Assembly (NCBI GenBank): GCA_017409465.1
Contig: JAFQSQ010000028.1
Coordinates: 49,918 to 113,917 of the forward strand
Length of the DNA: 64,000 nt
Direction: 5' to 3'
DNA from: Akkermansia sp.
GTDB lineage: Bacteria > Verrucomicrobiota > Verrucomicrobiia > Verrucomicrobiales > Akkermansiaceae
Shown piece by piece: positions 61,934-64,000 of this stretch (its first letter is position 1; each line of letters begins with the position of its first letter). The notes below the pieces were generated by a model that was given only the letters and a program-made list of their open reading frames with translations, searched no databases and was not told the DNA's origin. The translations under genes and the position numbers were made by a program.

Positions 61934-63778
61934 ATGAAATTACATTTACCAAAACTACTCAGTATAGCAGTCATGTCCGCCCTCGCCCTGCCGACCATGG
62001 GCGCGGCGTTTACATCGGCCGATATTGTTACTCCGATTGAAGGCGGGGATTCTTATCTTGATGTCGGCACAAACAGGAATGATATAACTCATACTTGGTC
62101 CGGAGACTTAGTCATCGGCGACACAGACGAATCCACGGGCGATGTAACTAATGTAGGTGCTTTCGATGATAGCTGGGACTGGGTAACACCTGATGGGACG
62201 GGGGCGCTTTACACCTGTAATCTGAAAGTTGAGGGTAACGTCACAGTACAGGGTAATGGTAAGGTTGTTTTGGGTGGCGCGTTTAGTACTACTCATTACA
62301 AAGGGCTTGAAGCTACAGACCGTATTACCGTCAACGGCGGCAGTCTCACGGCAACAAAAATCATAGCCAATGATCTGGTCGTTAACGGAGGCACTGTATC
62401 AACCCACACAGACGGATGTAACAACGGTACTTTCAGCATCAACATTGCCAGCACACTCTTGCAGTCATATATCAAAAACAGTTTGACTATCAATAGTGGA
62501 GAGCTCTCCTTTGGCTATGCCGGAGATGATATAAAGGGCATTGGAGACAATTCTGACCGCATGACTACTTTCGGTGACATGAATACTGATCCTGTCACCA
62601 TAAGGCAGACAGGCGGTACCATGAGTGTTTATGGTGATATGGGTCTGAAAGACGGTGCTGCCATTACCCAAGAAGGAGGGACAATGGTTCTCAGAGATAC
62701 GGTATGGATGGATTTCTCCGGCACTACAACCTTTAACCAAAGCGCAGATAAAGCCACACTGGTTATCGGCAGACTGGAAAGTGCCAAAATAAATAACATA
62801 CATAACATCGAGTTCAATCAAAGCGGTGACGGGTTGATTCACCTTGCCTATGGCAGCAATTTTGCAAAGGAAAGCACCGTTTCATTGAATCAAACGGGTA
62901 ACGGTGTCATCAACATCGGCGGTGGTCATGATACCGCATTAACCGGAGCATTGCCCACGAATTATGCCTTAGACCAGACAACGTTCGAAAGCAATAACAC
63001 CACCTATAATATCGACCAGTCCGGTGCCGGTACCGTTAACGTCAATGGCGCGCTGACTGCCGACACCGTGAAGGTCAGCGGCGAGAGCAAGCTCAACCTC
63101 AATGAGGATGTGTCGGTCAATACCCTCACCCAGAGCGAAAAGGCTGAGATTACCGTGGCAAAAGACAAGACGCTGGCAGTGAATGGCCTGACCATCTCGG
63201 GCGGCGTGTTTGCCAACAACGGCACCATTAACGGCGTGGTTTCCCTTGCTCAGAGCGCCGAGGGGGAAAGCATCAACATCACCGATGGTGAGCTGGTCAA
63301 CAGCGGTACTATCAACGCTTCCGTCAACATGACCGGCGGCACGCTGGTGTCAGAAGCAGGCAGCGAAATTGCCGGAATCAGCGCCACGGGCGGTGATATT
63401 CTGGTGGGTGGTGATTTCACTATGACCGGTGATATGATGCTGGACGGCGATGCTGAACTGATTTTCGCCGATGCAGATTACACGATTGCTTTGGGAGAAT
63501 ATGATGTGGAGTTCTCCGGCAACAGCAGCATTGCGCTGACTCTGGGCGATGCTGATATCTCCGAGGTGGTGCTCTTCACCGGTGCGCGGAAAGACACCTA
63601 CACCGGCTTTGAGGTCACCCTGTTGGATGCAGAGGGCAACAGCACCGGCACTGCCGTGATGCAGTACAACGCCAATGGCGATGTCACGCTGGGCACAGCC
63701 GCTGTTCCGGAGCCGACTACTGCGACGCTGAGCCTGCTGGCTCTGGCTGCGCTGGCTGCCCGTCGCCGCCGTCGCTGA
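61934..63778 (+). CDS. PEP-CTERM surface protein with repetitive beta-helix-like passenger
   Basis: A 614-residue exported protein: signal peptide (MKLHLPKLLSIAVMSALALP), then a long repetitive Asn/Gly/Thr-rich region with motifs such as TVNGGSLTATK, VNGGTVSTH, INSGELSFG, QTGGTMSVYG, SGGVFANNGTING and VNSGTINASVNMTGGTLVSE, which is the pattern of autotransporter-like right-handed beta-helices. The C-terminus AVPEPTTATLSLLALAALAA plus a basic run is a PEP-CTERM sorting signal. The 5' half is AT-richer than the 3' half, suggesting a shuffled or acquired passenger. A role as adhesin or matrix protein is inferred. Its promoter region contains the 17-bp inverted repeat. Confidence 0.9.
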   Translation: MKLHLPKLLSIAVMSALALPTMGAAFTSADIVTPIEGGDSYLDVGTNRNDITHTWSGDLVIGDTDESTGDVTNVGAFDDSWDWVTPDGTGALYTCNLKVEGNVTVQGNGKVVLGGAFSTTHYKGLEATDRITVNGGSLTATKIIANDLVVNGGTVSTHTDGCNNGTFSINIASTLLQSYIKNSLTINSGELSFGYAGDDIKGIGDNSDRMTTFGDMNTDPVTIRQTGGTMSVYGDMGLKDGAAITQEGGTMVLRDTVWMDFSGTTTFNQSADKATLVIGRLESAKINNIHNIEFNQSGDGLIHLAYGSNFAKESTVSLNQTGNGVINIGGGHDTALTGALPTNYALDQTTFESNNTTYNIDQSGAGTVNVNGALTADTVKVSGESKLNLNEDVSVNTLTQSEKAEITVAKDKTLAVNGLTISGGVFANNGTINGVVSLAQSAEGESINITDGELVNSGTINASVNMTGGTLVSEAGSEIAGISATGGDILVGGDFTMTGDMMLDGDAELIFADADYTIALGEYDVEFSGNSSIALTLGDADISEVVLFTGARKDTYTGFEVTLLDAEGNSTGTAVMQYNANGDVTLGTAAVPEPTTATLSLLALAALAARRRRR

Positions 63779-63801
63779 AAACTAAAACTTCTACTATTGC
63801 C

Positions 63802-63838
63802 AAAAAGCCGTTGTCCGATTATGGACAGCGGCTTTTTT
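63802..63838 (+). terminator. terminator of the PEP-CTERM gene
   Basis: GCCGTTGTCC/GGACAGCGGC with one G-U pair, flanked by A5 and T6, six-base loop. No gene is supported in the rest of the window. Confidence 0.92.
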
Positions 63839-63932
63839 AGAAAAATTACGATTTTAGAATGACGAATGACGAAGTACGAATGAAAAGTTCGCTGCGCTGC
63901 GCGCAGATGGTTTCAACTAACGCTAAGCGTTC

Positions 63933-63967
63933 TTCATCGTTCATCATGCGAGCAGAGCGAGCGGAAT
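63933..63967 (+). repeat. dispersed repeat, copy 2
   Basis: Matches 53684-53718 at 32 of 35 positions. It is preceded by a short imperfect tandem run of ACGAATG units at about 63858-63882. Confidence 0.65.
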
Positions 63968-64000
63968 GTTGAGCCCGTATGGGCGGCATAATCGTAGCGA

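Overview
The window reads like a chromosomal segment of an Akkermansia-like member of the Verrucomicrobiota from a gut environment. Support: two secreted proteins ending in a PEP-CTERM sorting signal of the VPEP...ALAALAARRRRR type, two large secreted hexosaminidases (GH84 and GH20) typical of mucin and N-acetylglucosamine users, and gene order and protein sequences of that lineage. This is inferred from sequence recognition only; no rRNA gene is present. Base composition is GC-rich, except in a toxin-antitoxin-like cassette (about 7.68-8.64 kb), the middle of the IdeS-like gene, the 53.5-53.8 kb gap and the 5' part of the last gene.

Layout. 0-4.6 kb (minus): M42 aminopeptidase (cut by the window edge), purD, then a coupled L,D-transpeptidase and GT2 synthase. 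4.7-7.5 kb (plus): secreted protein, ApaG-domain protein, rpe, membrane protein. 7.7-8.6 kb (minus): Panacea-domain antitoxin with a small candidate toxin. 8.8-22.4 kb (minus): the classic block tRNA-Thr, tuf, tRNA-Trp, secE, nusG, rplK, rplA, rplJ, rplL, rpoB, rpoC behind one consensus promoter and closed by a strong terminator. 22.5-27 kb: Sel1 protein, IdeS-like protease, truA, acidic lipoprotein, GNAT. 26.9-33.5 kb (minus): an ExbB-ExbD-ExbD operon joined to a 1145-aa secreted helical-repeat protein and a second secreted protein. 33.6-39.5 kb: alkaline phosphatase, tiny lipoprotein, AsmA-like protein, an IF-1-like protein and a U32 peptidase-family enzyme. 39.5-43 kb: a candidate small RNA, tRNA-Glu, tRNA-Lys, hisIE, hemL, tRNA-Ser, pdxH. 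43-48.2 kb: GH84, HAD phosphatase, AGCS symporter. 48.2-53.5 kb: a structured RNA candidate, an MBOAT/SGNH O-acetylation pair, an RmlD-like reductase and a coiled-coil secreted protein. 53.8-61.7 kb: GH20 and a two-gene RND pump whose adaptor is an internal tandem duplication. 61.7-64 kb: a PEP-CTERM surface protein whose promoter region carries a 17-bp inverted repeat that looks like an invertible switch.

How it works together. The long minus-strand block is core transcription and translation. Around it sit envelope functions (cell-wall crosslinking, polysaccharide synthesis and acetylation, energised ExbBD machinery, RND export) and surface or secreted enzymes acting on host glycoproteins (GH84, GH20, IdeS-like protease, PEP-CTERM protein). 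Two genome-wide habits show clearly: start codons almost never have a Shine-Dalgarno sequence, and several monocistronic genes have a -10 box exactly six bases before the ATG, implying leaderless mRNAs. The points most worth following up are the candidate invertible promoter at 61.7-61.9 kb, the fused double RND adaptor, the IdeS-like protease, the leaderless promoters, and the two unassigned RNA candidates.
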